From: Micromonospora sp. BL4
Lineage (GTDB): Bacteria; Actinomycetota; Actinomycetes; Mycobacteriales; Micromonosporaceae
Direction: 5' to 3'
Assembly: GCF_003667505.1 (NCBI RefSeq)
Contig: NZ_RCVJ01000114.1
Coordinates: forward strand, 51,195-115,194
Length of the DNA: 64,000 nucleotides
The notes beneath the pieces are model-generated. The model made no database searches. It was not told where the DNA came from and worked only from the letters and a program-made list of their open reading frames with translations. Position 1 is the first letter of the stretch, and every line of letters begins with the position of its first letter. This document shows, one piece after another, positions 1 to 8,798 of the stretch. The translations under genes and the position numbers were made by a program.

Positions 1-195
1 GGCGAAGCCCTGACCGGCGCAGAGATGGATGAGGAACCCGACGACCCGGGCCCGGTCGGGATCCTCGGTGACGAGGGTCCCGAGTACCAGGGGAAAGTCG
101 AGGCGGGTGAGGCCGGCCAGTTGAGCGGTGATGAGCACCGCGGTCAGCACCGCGGTGGCGACCAACCCGAACAACGCCCATCCGGCCCAGTCCAT
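1..195 (-). CDS. membrane protein, N-terminal part only
   Basis: An ATG at 195 opens a reverse frame that stays open for 65 codons to the window edge, so only the N-terminus is present. It begins MDWAGWALFGLVATAVL and has one clear hydrophobic helix at about residues 5-28, then a more polar stretch with TRLDFPLVLGTLVTEDPDRA and a second hydrophobic segment beginning near residue 52. It is probably an integral membrane protein with its amino terminus near the membrane. No family is recognised. The codons are G/C-ending as expected for a real gene of this genome. No strong Shine-Dalgarno sequence precedes the ATG. Confidence 0.6.
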   Translation of the reverse strand, partial: MDWAGWALFGLVATAVLTAVLITAQLAGLTRLDFPLVLGTLVTEDPDRARVVGFLIHLCAGQGFA

Positions 196-417
196 CTCAA
201 CGGTGGATCCGAGCCGTCGGCACGCGGCACCGCGACGTTCTCTCGGTCATCGGTCCGTCCTTCGGCTGGCCAACGGGAAAGGTCTGAGATCCTGATCTGG
301 ATGCCGGCGTCGTACCAACATCGGACAGTGGCCGCGCCGACTTTTCACCATAGGTCACCGGGCTGGGCCGTATCGCCTGCTCAACGAGATGCAACCGGCC
401 GCGTGGCGTCCGCGATC

Positions 418-1380
418 TCACCGGCTTGTCGATGCGGGCCCCGGCGCACGGTCGCCGAGCCGGGCGCGCAACGCGTCCGCGTTCAGGTTCGGCCGGCCGC
501 CGGGATGTCCGACGGTCGCCCCGGCCGCGGCGACGGCGTATCGGGCGGCGGCCGGAGGCGGGTCGCCGCGCAGGAGCGCCGCCGTCAGAGCGGCGACCAG
601 GGCATCGCCGGCTCCCGTGGTGTCCACCACCGTCTGATCGGTCAGGGGGACGAGCAGATGTCCGTCGCCCCACCGCTGGTTGCGCCAGACGAAGAGGTTC
701 CCGGCGTCCACGCCGAAGGCGAGCAGCCCCGGCCCGGCCGCCAGGATGTCACCGGCCGCGGTCAGCACCCGGTCGATGTCGTCGGTGGGCGCCGCGGTCC
801 ACAAGCGTGTTTCGTGGGCGTCGGCGCGGACGACGTCCGCCGCGGCGAGCAACGCCGGACGGTCGCTCTCGCTGGCCGGCGCACCGTCCAGAACCACGAG
901 CCGACCAGCGTCGTGGGCCAGGCGCGCGGCGGCGAGGGCCGTCGCGGGTGGCTGCTGCAACTGCACGAGTACGACGTCCGCGGCGCGGAGCAGCTCGGCG
1001 GAGGCGTCGACGTCGGCGACGGTGAGCAGCACCTCGGTGGGCAGGTGTTGCAGGTACCGCCACCGCCCGTCCCCGTCGAGCGCCTCCACGATCAGCCCGG
1101 TGGGGGTGTCCCGGCGGCGGGCCACCTGTGTGACGTCCACCCCGTCCCGGCTGGCCTGCGCGAGCAGGCTGTCGCCGACGTCGTCATCGCCGGCCGCGGC
1201 GACCAGCGCCACCGTCACGCCGAGCTGAGCGAGCGCCACCGCCTGGTTGGCGCCCTTGCCGCCCAGCATCTCGCGCCGCCCCCGGACGTCGGCCGCGTGA
1301 CCGACCTCCGGCCACTGGTCGACCTGAAGGACCAGGTCGCGGGCCAGCTGGCCGATCACCACCGCGCGGGGCATGCTCAT
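418..1380 (-). CDS. PfkB-family carbohydrate kinase (ribokinase-like)
   Basis: A 320-residue sugar or nucleoside kinase of the PfkB/ribokinase family, transferring phosphate from ATP to a hydroxyl of its substrate in the cytoplasm. The N-terminal signature GGKGANQAVA is at residues 40-49 and the C-terminal anion-hole signature DTTGAGDA at 253-260, with Asp259 as the expected catalytic base. The length is normal for the family and ends with a Gly/Pro-rich NAD-like tail. The ATG at 1380 has no obvious ribosome-binding site; a second in-frame ATG follows two codons later. It stands alone, with no sugar transporter or regulator next to it, so the substrate (ribose, fructose, nucleoside or other) cannot be named. 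Confidence 0.9.
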   Translation of the reverse strand: MSMPRAVVIGQLARDLVLQVDQWPEVGHAADVRGRREMLGGKGANQAVALAQLGVTVALVAAAGDDDVGDSLLAQASRDGVDVTQVARRRDTPTGLIVEALDGDGRWRYLQHLPTEVLLTVADVDASAELLRAADVVLVQLQQPPATALAAARLAHDAGRLVVLDGAPASESDRPALLAAADVVRADAHETRLWTAAPTDDIDRVLTAAGDILAAGPGLLAFGVDAGNLFVWRNQRWGDGHLLVPLTDQTVVDTTGAGDALVAALTAALLRGDPPPAAARYAVAAAGATVGHPGGRPNLNADALRARLGDRAPGPASTSR

Positions 1381-1526
1381 GTCGCTGGGTTACCCCGTAA
1401 CGGCCCTGACTACCGATCCGGCGAGACGAGTGGGCCGACGGGACGTTGGCCACGTCGCGGAGCCGTGCCCGGGGCGTCACGGTTTCACGGTCCGAGGTGG
1501 ACCGGCCCAACGGCTCCAAAGTCTGC

Positions 1527-2282
1527 CTAGGGTTCCTGCATCCGGGATCTGAGCACGTCGAATTCGCACCCGGGCGCGTCCGGATCGAAGCCGTGCTCGA
1601 TCAGCCAGTGCGACGCCACCAGGCTGCGCAGCGACCACCAGGCGCGGATCACGTCCCGGTCCGCGCCGGCGCCGTAGCCGGCAAGCAGGTCGTCCAGGCG
1701 TTCCTCGTGCCCGAGCGTCAAGGTGGCGAGGTCGAACATGGCGTCGCCGGGGGCGGCCTCGGACCAGTCGATGACGCCGGTGACCTTGTCGCCGTCGACG
1801 AACACGTGGGTGATCTGCAGGTCGCCGTGGATGAACACCGGTTTCCACGGCCGGAGCGCGGCCTCGGCGATCTCCCGGTTCCGCCGGATCACCTCGGCGG
1901 GCAGAACGGCGTGGGCGAGCAGCCACGCGCACTCGCTGTCGAGCTCCGCTGCTACGTCGTCGAGGCTGGGCCCCGGCCACGGCGGCAACGGCGCGTCGTG
2001 CAGCCTCCGTATGGCGGCACCCGCCGCAGCCCACGCCGCCGGCGACGCGGCCGACGGTTCGCCGAGGAGGCCGAGCGCCCTGCCGGGCACGGCGGCGATC
2101 GCGAGCACGGGCGGCTCGCGCCAGAGGATCGCCGGGGTCGGTATCGGCGCCATGGCCATCGCCCGCACCTCGACGTCGGCGTGCGCCGGGTCGCCGTCGA
2201 CCTTCAGGAACACGTCGCCGACGCGCAGCGTCGCGCGCTGGCTGTGGGCGACGACGACTTCCACCTCCTCCATACCGGCCAT
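1527..2282 (-). CDS. APH-family phosphotransferase (aminoglycoside/choline/fructosamine kinase type)
   Basis: A 251-residue small-molecule kinase of the APH fold. The catalytic loop HGDLQITHVF is at residues 152-161 (His152, Asp154) and the metal-binding DW of VIDWSEAAPGD at 172-173, followed by the usual FDLATL helix. The long upstream extension of the open frame is Pro/Arg-rich and does not look coding, so the start is placed at ATG 2282 (MAGMEEVEV); ATG 2273 is possible. Family members phosphorylate aminoglycosides, macrolides, homoserine, choline or fructosamines. Nothing in the surroundings indicates resistance, so substrate is unassigned. Confidence 0.85.
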   Translation of the reverse strand: MAGMEEVEVVVAHSQRATLRVGDVFLKVDGDPAHADVEVRAMAMAPIPTPAILWREPPVLAIAAVPGRALGLLGEPSAASPAAWAAAGAAIRRLHDAPLPPWPGPSLDDVAAELDSECAWLLAHAVLPAEVIRRNREIAEAALRPWKPVFIHGDLQITHVFVDGDKVTGVIDWSEAAPGDAMFDLATLTLGHEERLDDLLAGYGAGADRDVIRAWWSLRSLVASHWLIEHGFDPDAPGCEFDVLRSRMQEP

Positions 2283-2394
2283 CCTGGCGGGGACGGCCGC
2301 CGATGTCGTCGGATTTTGCGGCCGGCGGGCAGCGCACTCTCTCGGTGGTGGCGGCGGTGTCGATGCTGGCGTATTCCGTGCTGCCGTATGCGGC

Positions 2395-4554
2395 CTAGTC
2401 GACGGACGAGATGCGGAAATCGGAACCGGTGGCGTCGACACTCCACCGCCGGCCGGCCACCGGCACGCCGTGCAGGCCGACCCGTCCGAGTTCGACGGGG
2501 ACGTGGGCGTCGGCCAGGAGGTGGTCCTCGCCCGGTTCGAGGCCGAGCATGGTGCGCAGGAACAGCAACGGTGCCCCGCTGGCCCAGGCCTGCGGGTTGC
2601 AGGCGGTGGGGTACGGCACGGGCTGACGACCGAAGGACCGGTCGTAGCCGGAGAACGCCTCGGGCAGCCGGTGGTCGGAGTGCTGCGAGGCCTCCAGCAT
2701 CGCCATCGCGATCCGGTTCGCTTCCTCCCGGTAGCCGTAACGGGCCAGCCCCGCCGCGATGATGGAGTTGTCGTGCGGCCAGACCGTGCCGACGTGATAG
2801 CCGATCGGGTTGTAGCCGACGTCGAGAGTCGACAGGGTGCGGACGCCCCATCCCGAGAACATCTCCGGAGACATGAGGTGTCGCGCGAGCTGACCGGCGC
2901 GATCGTCGGGGACGATGCCGCTCCACAGCAGGTGACCCATGTTGGAGGTCATCGAGTCGATGGGCCGCTTGTCGCCGTCCAGGCCGATGGCGTAGTAGCC
3001 GCCCCGCTCGGGGATCCAGTAGTCCCGGTTGAACCTCTCGCGCAGCTGCGCGGCCTCGGCGCGGAGGCGCCGGGCCAGCGCCGGGTCGTCCCACGGCCCG
3101 TCGGCGAGTTCCGCCACGCGCAGTTTCGCGTCGTAGGTGTAGCCCTGCGTCTCGCAGGTCGCGATCGGCAGAACCGGAATCGTCCCGTCGGCGTACTGCA
3201 CACCGTCGGGTGAGTCCCGCCAGCACTGGTTGCCCAGGCCCTGGGTGGAGCGGGTGGCGTACTCGACGTAGCCGTCGCCGTCGCGGTCGCCGTGGTGGTC
3301 GATCCACCGCAGCGCGGCCTCGGCGTTGCCGCGCAACCGGCGCACCAGCGTGGCGTCCCGCGTCCAGCGCCAGTACTCGGACAGCAGGATCAGCCAGAGC
3401 GCCGTGGTGTCGGCGCCGCCGTAGTAGGGACGGTAGGGCTTGATACCGAGCCGGCTGAGCTCACCCGAGCGGTACTCGTGGAAGATCTTGCCCGGCTCCT
3501 GGTCGGTGAAGTCGTCGAACACGGTGGCCTGATGCCGGGCCAGCACGATCAGCGCTCCCCGGGCAACCTCCGAGCCGCAGGTCATGGTCTGGTAGGCGGT
3601 GATCAGCGTGTCGCGGCCGAAGGCGGTCAGGAACCACGGCAGACCCGCGGACAGGAGGACAACGGGTTCGCCGGCGATGGTCTTCTCGAGCCGCATGGAC
3701 ACCAGATCGATCGCCGACCGGTGGTAGACGTCGCGCAGCAGATCCGTCTCCGCGTGCAGACGCGGCTTCTCCGTGCCCCATCGCGTCGACGGGTCCTCCG
3801 GCCCATGATCGAAGGCCTCGCCGAACCCGCGTACCACGGGTCGGCGGTCCTCACCGCCGCACCGCAGCGGCACACTCAACTCACAGCCCCACTGCTGTCC
3901 CCGTTCGAGGCGCAGGTTCCACACCAGGGCATCGCCCTCGATCAGGTCGGCCGGTGGGTCGGCCTCGACGCTCACCGAGGCGGCGTAGCTGCCGTTGCGG
4001 TAGTGGAATCCGAGTGCCGAGCCGTCCGGCCCGTCCTGGCGGATGATGTCCGGGGTGCGGTCACGACCGGACCCCTTGATCTCGAACAGGTCGGCGAAGT
4101 CGGTCCCGACGGCCAGGCGCAGTTGGATCGAGGTCGGCTCGGTGCCGAAGTAGCGCAGTTCGACGCGCTCGTAGAGGCCGTCGCCCACGAAGCGCTGCCG
4201 GCGCACGCCGACCCGATTCGCGGGCAGGTGGGGCAGGTCGCCGTTCGCCAGGAAGAACGCCGCCGAGTAGGCGTCGACGGTCCCGGAGGAGAGCACCAGC
4301 AGTGGGGCGTCGTCGATCGTCAGCACCCACTGGTTGAGGAACCGGGTGTCGTCATGGACGAGACCGCCGATCGAGCCCTTCGGCACGTTCCCCGCGGCGT
4401 CGGAGAACATGAACGTCCGGCCTTCCAGCACACCGACCGCGTCGGGCCCCAACTCGGGAGGCAGGTCTCGAGAGGCGCCGCTGGACACCCCGTGTCTCAC
4501 GGACATGTCCGGCCGGGGATCCGCAGGCGTCGGCCGCCGTGATGTCGCGGTCAC
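2395..4554 (-). CDS. glycogen-debranching-type amylo-alpha-1,6-glucosidase
   Basis: A 719-residue glycoside hydrolase with the bacterial glycogen-debranching N-terminal beta domain (about residues 25-225) and an alpha/alpha-barrel catalytic part. The barrel carries the signature PWFLTAFGRDTLITAYQT and conserved DPALARRLRAEA and VWPHDNSIIAAGLARYGY segments. It is expected to hydrolyse alpha-1,6 or related branch linkages in storage or extracellular glucans in the cytoplasm; no signal peptide is present. The start is set at GTG 4554 because GAGGAG ends six bases upstream; the GTG at 4560 abuts that site and is too close. Such proteins often sit with trehalose or glycogen genes, but here the neighbours are unrelated, and the gap to the ArsR pair upstream (283 bp) suggests its own promoter. 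Confidence 0.88.
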   Translation of the reverse strand: MTATSRRPTPADPRPDMSVRHGVSSGASRDLPPELGPDAVGVLEGRTFMFSDAAGNVPKGSIGGLVHDDTRFLNQWVLTIDDAPLLVLSSGTVDAYSAAFFLANGDLPHLPANRVGVRRQRFVGDGLYERVELRYFGTEPTSIQLRLAVGTDFADLFEIKGSGRDRTPDIIRQDGPDGSALGFHYRNGSYAASVSVEADPPADLIEGDALVWNLRLERGQQWGCELSVPLRCGGEDRRPVVRGFGEAFDHGPEDPSTRWGTEKPRLHAETDLLRDVYHRSAIDLVSMRLEKTIAGEPVVLLSAGLPWFLTAFGRDTLITAYQTMTCGSEVARGALIVLARHQATVFDDFTDQEPGKIFHEYRSGELSRLGIKPYRPYYGGADTTALWLILLSEYWRWTRDATLVRRLRGNAEAALRWIDHHGDRDGDGYVEYATRSTQGLGNQCWRDSPDGVQYADGTIPVLPIATCETQGYTYDAKLRVAELADGPWDDPALARRLRAEAAQLRERFNRDYWIPERGGYYAIGLDGDKRPIDSMTSNMGHLLWSGIVPDDRAGQLARHLMSPEMFSGWGVRTLSTLDVGYNPIGYHVGTVWPHDNSIIAAGLARYGYREEANRIAMAMLEASQHSDHRLPEAFSGYDRSFGRQPVPYPTACNPQAWASGAPLLFLRTMLGLEPGEDHLLADAHVPVELGRVGLHGVPVAGRRWSVDATGSDFRISSVD

Positions 4555-4837
4555 CCACACCTCCTCAGGTTGTCGATGCGTGCCGGCCGCGGCCGCTGCC
4601 CGCCGAGACCGCCGCCTGATGTCAGCGCACCGGGTTCCCGGTCACACGCAACTCATCCCGCCGCGTTCGCCGCGACTGGCGGTTGCGCGAATCCGGGTGT
4701 CGAACGCCGCGATGGGCGGTACGGAGCCGACTGGCCGGTTCGGCCGGGATCGCGGCGACAACCGGCCAGTCGGTCCGCTCCTGCGAGACTCAGCCGCGCC
4801 TCGGCGACGGCGGCCGGCTACGGATCATCCGGCCCGC

Positions 4838-5317
4838 TCAGCTGTCCTGCGTGACCAGCGCGGCGTAGCGCGCGAGGTACAGCGGCCACCCTTCGTCGTG
4901 GGAGACGCCGTCGCTGACGGCCTGCCACCCGGGGCCGTGCCGGTCGATGTGGCGGTGCTCAAGTTCGACCCTGGTGCGCTGCGGGGTCTCGGCGACGAAC
5001 CGGACCTCGACCTCGCTGGTGTTGTCCGGCTCGGTCTCGACCTGCCACTGCGGGCTGATGTCCCAGCTGAACACGACCCGGTTCGGCGGTTCGTAGGCGA
5101 GCACGCGCGCCCAGCGGCATTCGCTGCCGTCGGCGGCCCGGTCGTAGATGTGACCGCCGACCTTCGGTTCGAACACGGTCTCGGCGATCGGTGCGCCGAG
5201 CAGATTGTGCTCGGGCGGCTTGAAGTCGCCGAACCGCTCGGTGAACACGGCGAAGGCTCGCGCGATCGACGCCTCGACGACGATCTGTCGGATCACCACG
5301 TCGGTTGCCTGGGTCAT
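4838..5317 (-). CDS. SRPBCC/AHSA1-family protein
   Basis: A 159-residue START-like ligand-binding protein of the activator-of-Hsp90-ATPase (AHSA1) family, beginning MTQATDVVIRQIVVEAS, with the typical FTERFGDFKPPEHN, WARVLAYEPPNRVVFSWDI and EVEVRFVAETPQRTRVELEH strands. Members bind hydrophobic small molecules in a helix-grip cavity. Its ATG overlaps the stop of the ArsR gene by four bases (ATGA at 5314-5317), so the two are translationally coupled. Pairing of an ArsR-type repressor with an AHSA1 protein is very common in actinobacteria; the ligand and role are generally unknown. Confidence 0.92.
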   Translation of the reverse strand: MTQATDVVIRQIVVEASIARAFAVFTERFGDFKPPEHNLLGAPIAETVFEPKVGGHIYDRAADGSECRWARVLAYEPPNRVVFSWDISPQWQVETEPDNTSEVEVRFVAETPQRTRVELEHRHIDRHGPGWQAVSDGVSHDEGWPLYLARYAALVTQDS

Positions 5318-5637
5318 TGCTCCTCCTCGGTCGGTTCTTCGACGACGTCCTGATAGCTGTCCAGTGCCCGGTTCCAGAACGTCTCCAGCTGATCTCGCAG
5401 CGCGGCCACGCCCGCCGGATTGAGCCGATAGACCCGCCGCGCGCCCGCCGCGCGGTCGGTGACCAGCCCGGCGTCCTTGAGCACCTTCAGATGCTGGGAC
5501 ACCGCCGGTCGGCTGATCGGCAACTCGTCGGCGAGCTCGCCGACGGCCCGGGGCCGTTCGGCCAGGCACGCGACGATGGCGCGCCTGGTGGGGTCTCCCA
5601 GCGCGTCCCAACCATCACCAGCTCGGTAAGTAGCCAC
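5314..5637 (-). CDS. ArsR-family transcriptional repressor
   Basis: A 107-residue winged-helix regulator: ALGDPTRRAIVACL, then the recognition region ELPISRPAVSQHLKVLKDAG, then the wing RVYRLNPAG. No cysteine pair for metal binding is present, so it is of the non-metal ArsR type that partners AHSA1 proteins. The open frame extends up to a TTG at 5673, but that TTG is the -35 box of a promoter (TTGACT-17-TAGCTT) whose predicted start point falls on GTG 5637, so 5637 is chosen as a leaderless start. It heads a two-gene operon with the AHSA1 gene and probably represses itself through the palindrome inside the promoter. Confidence 0.9.
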   Translation of the reverse strand: MATYRAGDGWDALGDPTRRAIVACLAERPRAVGELADELPISRPAVSQHLKVLKDAGLVTDRAAGARRVYRLNPAGVAALRDQLETFWNRALDSYQDVVEEPTEEEQ

Positions 5638-5641
5638 GAAC

Positions 5642-5673
5642 GGTAAGCTACGACTTACCAATGCACGAGTCAA
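5642..5673 (-). promoter_or_regulatory. arsR promoter with palindromic operator
   Basis: On the reverse strand TTGACT (5668-5673) and TAGCTT (5645-5650) are separated by 17 bases. The inverted repeat GGTAAG-N6-CTTACC (5642-5659) covers the spacer and the -10 box, and a further GGTAAG half-site lies just downstream inside the gene. The -10 box ends seven bases before GTG 5637, so the transcript is predicted to start at the start codon. An operator here would give direct autorepression. Promoter and repeat are seen in the sequence; repressor binding is inference. Confidence 0.65.
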
Positions 5674-5764
5674 GGCGCAGAGCGGGCAGAACCCGGGCTG
5701 GTGCCGCCGCTGCCCGCCCGCGAAGGGGATGGCACGGCCATCGGCAACCGGCGATCATGCCTCC

Positions 5765-6334
5765 ATGAATCCTGCCCCGGGCGCCGTCTCCGTCGATCCG
5801 CTCCGGCCCCGTCGAATCTGGTACGCCGTCGCGGCGCTGATCGCCGCCGGCGGTGTGCTCGCCGCCGTCGCGGTGCTGTTCCTGGTTCCGTTCGGAGGTG
5901 ACCTCGGACAGCGGGTCACGTCCGGGCAACCGGTCACGATGCACCTTCCCGAGGGCGGAAAGATGGTGTGGGCCAAGGTCAGCGGCCCGGACGCACCAGG
6001 TGTGGACTGCGCACCCTCGCGGGCGGAGGACCAGGGGCTTGGGGAGTGGCACGCGGTGTCGGCGCGCCTCGACGATCTCTCTCTGGAGGCGGACGGCGAA
6101 CGCTGGCGCGCGGTGCTGACGATTGCCGCCAGGCCGACCGGCACGTACACGGTGACCTGCACGGCTTCGAGCGGGCAGGGGACCGCGTCGCTGTCGATCG
6201 GTGATCCTCCCCGTTTCCACGACCCGCGTTCGAAGGCACTGGCGGGGCTGGCCGCCTCCGTCCTGGCACCCCTCGGCGTGCTGGTCGGCGCCGGGTTGGC
6301 GGGTGTCGTCGCGGTCCGGCGCCGGCGGCGGTGA
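5765..6334 (+). CDS. two-pass membrane protein with extracytoplasmic domain
   Basis: A 189-residue protein of unknown function starting MNPAPGAVSVDPLRPRRIWY. A hydrophobic helix (YAVAALIAAGGVLAAVAVLF, about residues 20-40) is followed by a roughly 110-residue predicted extracytoplasmic beta-rich domain with two cysteines (VDCAP and VTCTAS) that could form a disulphide, and a second helix near the end (about 165-183) closed by RRRRR. The arrangement is common among small actinobacterial envelope proteins. It is divergent from the ArsR operon and followed by the repeat protein after about 50 bp. No function is proposed. Confidence 0.75.
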   Translation: MNPAPGAVSVDPLRPRRIWYAVAALIAAGGVLAAVAVLFLVPFGGDLGQRVTSGQPVTMHLPEGGKMVWAKVSGPDAPGVDCAPSRAEDQGLGEWHAVSARLDDLSLEADGERWRAVLTIAARPTGTYTVTCTASSGQGTASLSIGDPPRFHDPRSKALAGLAASVLAPLGVLVGAGLAGVVAVRRRRR

Positions 6335-6385
6335 TCCGTCATCGACGGCTGGTCACGCTCGCGCTGCCCCCAGTCGGCCCGTGAC

Positions 6386-7306
6386 ATGATTGCGCTCATG
6401 GGGAAGCAGCAGGACGTCGGCGGGCCCGACCGTCAGAGCGGGTCAGGCACCACCAACCACCCTGCGGGCGAGGTCGGCGCGGACGCACGGCTCGCCCTCG
6501 CGCAGGACCCCGCAACGTCACAGATGACCCTCATCGACCTGGCGTCCGACCCGTCGACGGTGGTTCGTAAGGCGGTCGCGTCCCGCACCGACGCACCCGC
6601 GCAGGCGTTGCGAACGCTGACCCGGGACCCGGATCGTCAGGTCCGGGAGGCCGTGGCGAGAAACTCCTCGACCTCGGTCGGCAATCTCCTGCGGCTCGTC
6701 AAGGACGCCGACCGGTGGGTCCGCTGGGCGGTCGCCGGCAACCCGGCCTGTGACGAGTCGGTTCGCCAGGTGATGGCGGCGGCGCCCGACAAGGAGCTTC
6801 GCGGCCTGCTCGCGGAGACGCAGGGGCTGGAGCCGGAGCTGGCCGCCAGGCTGATCAACGACGTCTCACCCGAGGTACGGGAACGACTCGCCACCGCCAC
6901 CCACGACCCGGACGTGATCACCGCCCTGATGGCCGATCGCACCGCGCGCGTACGCAAGGGGGTTGCCCGCAATCCGCGGACCACCGCGGCGCAGCGCAGC
7001 GTCCTCGCCCAGGATCCCGTGGTCGACGTCCGCGCCGCGCTCGTTCGGGCGGTCGAGCTGGACGAGGCGGATCTGGAGCGCCTGGTCGACGACCGTTCGG
7101 CGCAGGTCCGACTGGCGATGGCGAAATCCGAGATCGTCCCGTCGCGGATCCGGGAGGCCCTCGGGCGTGACCCCGACGACACGGTGGCCAGCGCGGCGCG
7201 CAGTTTCCGGCCGGGAGCCGGCAACTCCTCGGTGGTACGGGCTCCCCGCGTCGGTCATCGGCGCTCCGGGGCCGGCCCGGGTCGACCGGGCGGCGCCACG
7301 CGCTGA
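6386..7306 (+). CDS. variant leucine-rich repeat (LRV/HEAT-like) protein
   Basis: A 306-residue soluble protein dominated by tandem helical repeats with the pattern LA-DP---VR-AVA-N, for example LTRDPDRQVREAVARN, LMADRTARVRKGVARN and LVDDRSAQVRLAMAKS. This matches the leucine-rich repeat variant family first seen in a nitrogen-fixation locus protein; such solenoids mediate protein-protein contacts. About eight repeats span residues 30-285. The N-terminal 30 residues are polar and the C-terminus is Gly/Arg-rich. ATG 6398, four codons in, is an equally plausible start and neither has a ribosome-binding site. Function and partner are unknown. Confidence 0.82.
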   Translation: MIALMGKQQDVGGPDRQSGSGTTNHPAGEVGADARLALAQDPATSQMTLIDLASDPSTVVRKAVASRTDAPAQALRTLTRDPDRQVREAVARNSSTSVGNLLRLVKDADRWVRWAVAGNPACDESVRQVMAAAPDKELRGLLAETQGLEPELAARLINDVSPEVRERLATATHDPDVITALMADRTARVRKGVARNPRTTAAQRSVLAQDPVVDVRAALVRAVELDEADLERLVDDRSAQVRLAMAKSEIVPSRIREALGRDPDDTVASAARSFRPGAGNSSVVRAPRVGHRRSGAGPGRPGGATR

Positions 7307-7417
7307 GGAGCCGGCGACAAAGGCAGCCACCCGCACGGGTGACTCCCGGACACGGCCCGCCTCGGCCATGACCAGGACTGTTAACCTCCGGGATTCCATC
7401 TCGGGGGAGGTAACACG

Positions 7418-8707
7418 ATGGATGGTCCGACGACATCGCCGACCGAGGATCTCGGGCAGCTGCCACCGGCGCCGCCAGCCCGGCGTCGTTCGCCGTGGGT
7501 GCTGGGTGGCCTGCTGGTCCTGCTGCTGCTCATCGGCGGCGGGCTGTACGCCGTCGCGCCGCTGCGCAACCCGCTGCCGGCCCCGACGGTCGAGCTGACC
7601 CTGCCGGCGTCGATGACCATCCCCGGCGCGGCGCCGCGACTGCCCTGGCCGCGTTCGGGTCAGGCGATGATCTCGGTGGACGGGCTGGGGACGCTCGGCG
7701 CCTTCGGCGGGTCGGAGCCCGTGCCGATCGCGAGCGTGACGAAGGTGATGACGGCCTACGTCATCCTCACCGAGCACCCGCTGGACGTCGGCGAGCAGGG
7801 GCCGGAGCTGACGGTCAGCGCCGAGCAGGCGGCCGCGTACCCGGCGGAGCAGGCACGCGGCGAGTCGCTCGTCGAGGTGCGGGCCGGCGAGGTGATCACC
7901 GAACGGCAGGCGTTGCAGGCGGTGCTCCTGCCCTCGGCGAACAACATGGCGCGCATCCTCGCGGCCTGGGACTCCGGCAGCGTCGCCGCCTTCGTCGAGA
8001 AGATGAACGCTGTCGCGGACGACCTCGGCATGTCCGACACCCACTACACGGACCCGTCCGGACTCGACCCCGACACCATGAGCACGGCGCGCGACCAGGT
8101 GATTCTGGCGAGCAGGGCGATGGCACTGCCGGCATTCGCCGAGATCGTCAAGCAGAAGCAGGCGACCATACCGGTGGCCGGCACGGTGCAGAACTACAAC
8201 GAGCTGGTCGGCCGCGACGGGGTGGTGGGAATCAAGACCGGCTCCACCGACGAGGCCGGCGGCTGTCTCGTCTTCGCGGCGGTGGTCACCGTGGGCGGCC
8301 GCACGGTCAGCATCGTCGGCGCCGTCCTGGGCCAGCCCGGCGCGAACACCCCGGTCCAGCTGGATCGGGTCTTCGCGGCGACCCGGTCGTTGCTGCGCTC
8401 GACAGCGGCCGCGCTCAGGGTCCACACGCTCGTCGAGCCCGGCGAGCAGGTTGCCACCGTGCGCGGCCCGCTCGACTCCGGAAGCACCATCAACGCCGCC
8501 GGGAAGATCGAGGTCGTCGGCTGGCCGGGCCTGCCGGTACGGCTCGACGCGCAGATCCCCGCGCTGTCGTCGCGGATCGCCGCCGGCGCGGAACACGGCC
8601 AGCTCACCGCCACGGTTGGTGACGGCGAGCCGGTCGCCACGGCGCTACGCACCGGGGCGGCGATGGAACCGCCGAGCACCTGGGAACGCATCCGCCACCA
8701 CCGCTGA
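7418..8707 (+). CDS. D-alanyl-D-alanine carboxypeptidase (peptidase S11)
   Basis: A 429-residue penicillin-binding protein that trims the terminal D-Ala from peptidoglycan stem peptides outside the membrane. It is anchored by one N-terminal helix (residues 28-46) after a Pro-rich cytoplasmic tail. The three active-site motifs are present: SVTK (Ser106, Lys109), SAN (173-175) and KTG (273-275) in GIKTGSTDEAGG. The distal part is the usual all-beta domain. ATG 7418 is preceded by GGAGG at good spacing. It stands as a single gene between the repeat protein and the GntR operon. Confidence 0.93.
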   Translation: MDGPTTSPTEDLGQLPPAPPARRRSPWVLGGLLVLLLLIGGGLYAVAPLRNPLPAPTVELTLPASMTIPGAAPRLPWPRSGQAMISVDGLGTLGAFGGSEPVPIASVTKVMTAYVILTEHPLDVGEQGPELTVSAEQAAAYPAEQARGESLVEVRAGEVITERQALQAVLLPSANNMARILAAWDSGSVAAFVEKMNAVADDLGMSDTHYTDPSGLDPDTMSTARDQVILASRAMALPAFAEIVKQKQATIPVAGTVQNYNELVGRDGVVGIKTGSTDEAGGCLVFAAVVTVGGRTVSIVGAVLGQPGANTPVQLDRVFAATRSLLRSTAAALRVHTLVEPGEQVATVRGPLDSGSTINAAGKIEVVGWPGLPVRLDAQIPALSSRIAAGAEHGQLTATVGDGEPVATALRTGAAMEPPSTWERIRHHR

Positions 8708-8743
8708 TCGTGGTGCCGCGGTCGTGCGGGCGCGCCGGCTGTC

Positions 8744-8786
8744 TTGACCGCCAACGTGCTGCTTTACTATGCCACTAGTAAAGCAG
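8744..8786 (+). promoter_or_regulatory. GntR operon promoter and operator
   Basis: A perfect inverted repeat with 11-base arms, CTGCTTTACTA (8759-8769) and TAGTAAAGCAG (8776-8786), separated by six bases, lies 12 bases before the GTG of the GntR gene. A -35-like TTGACC (8744-8749) precedes it, and a -10-like TACTAT (8765-8770) is inside the left arm, though the spacing of 15 is short. YtrA-type GntR repressors bind such palindromes over their own promoters, so autoregulation is expected. Confidence 0.75.
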
Positions 8787-8798
8787 TAAGGGGCTACC

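Noticed and set aside
25..1530. Long forward open frame opposite the PfkB kinase
   Set aside because: It is a shadow of the reverse-strand kinase, Arg/Gly/Pro-rich and without any family pattern.
1527..2282. APH-type kinase as an antibiotic-resistance gene
   Set aside because: Only the fold signature is visible; nothing in the sequence or neighbours shows an aminoglycoside or macrolide substrate.
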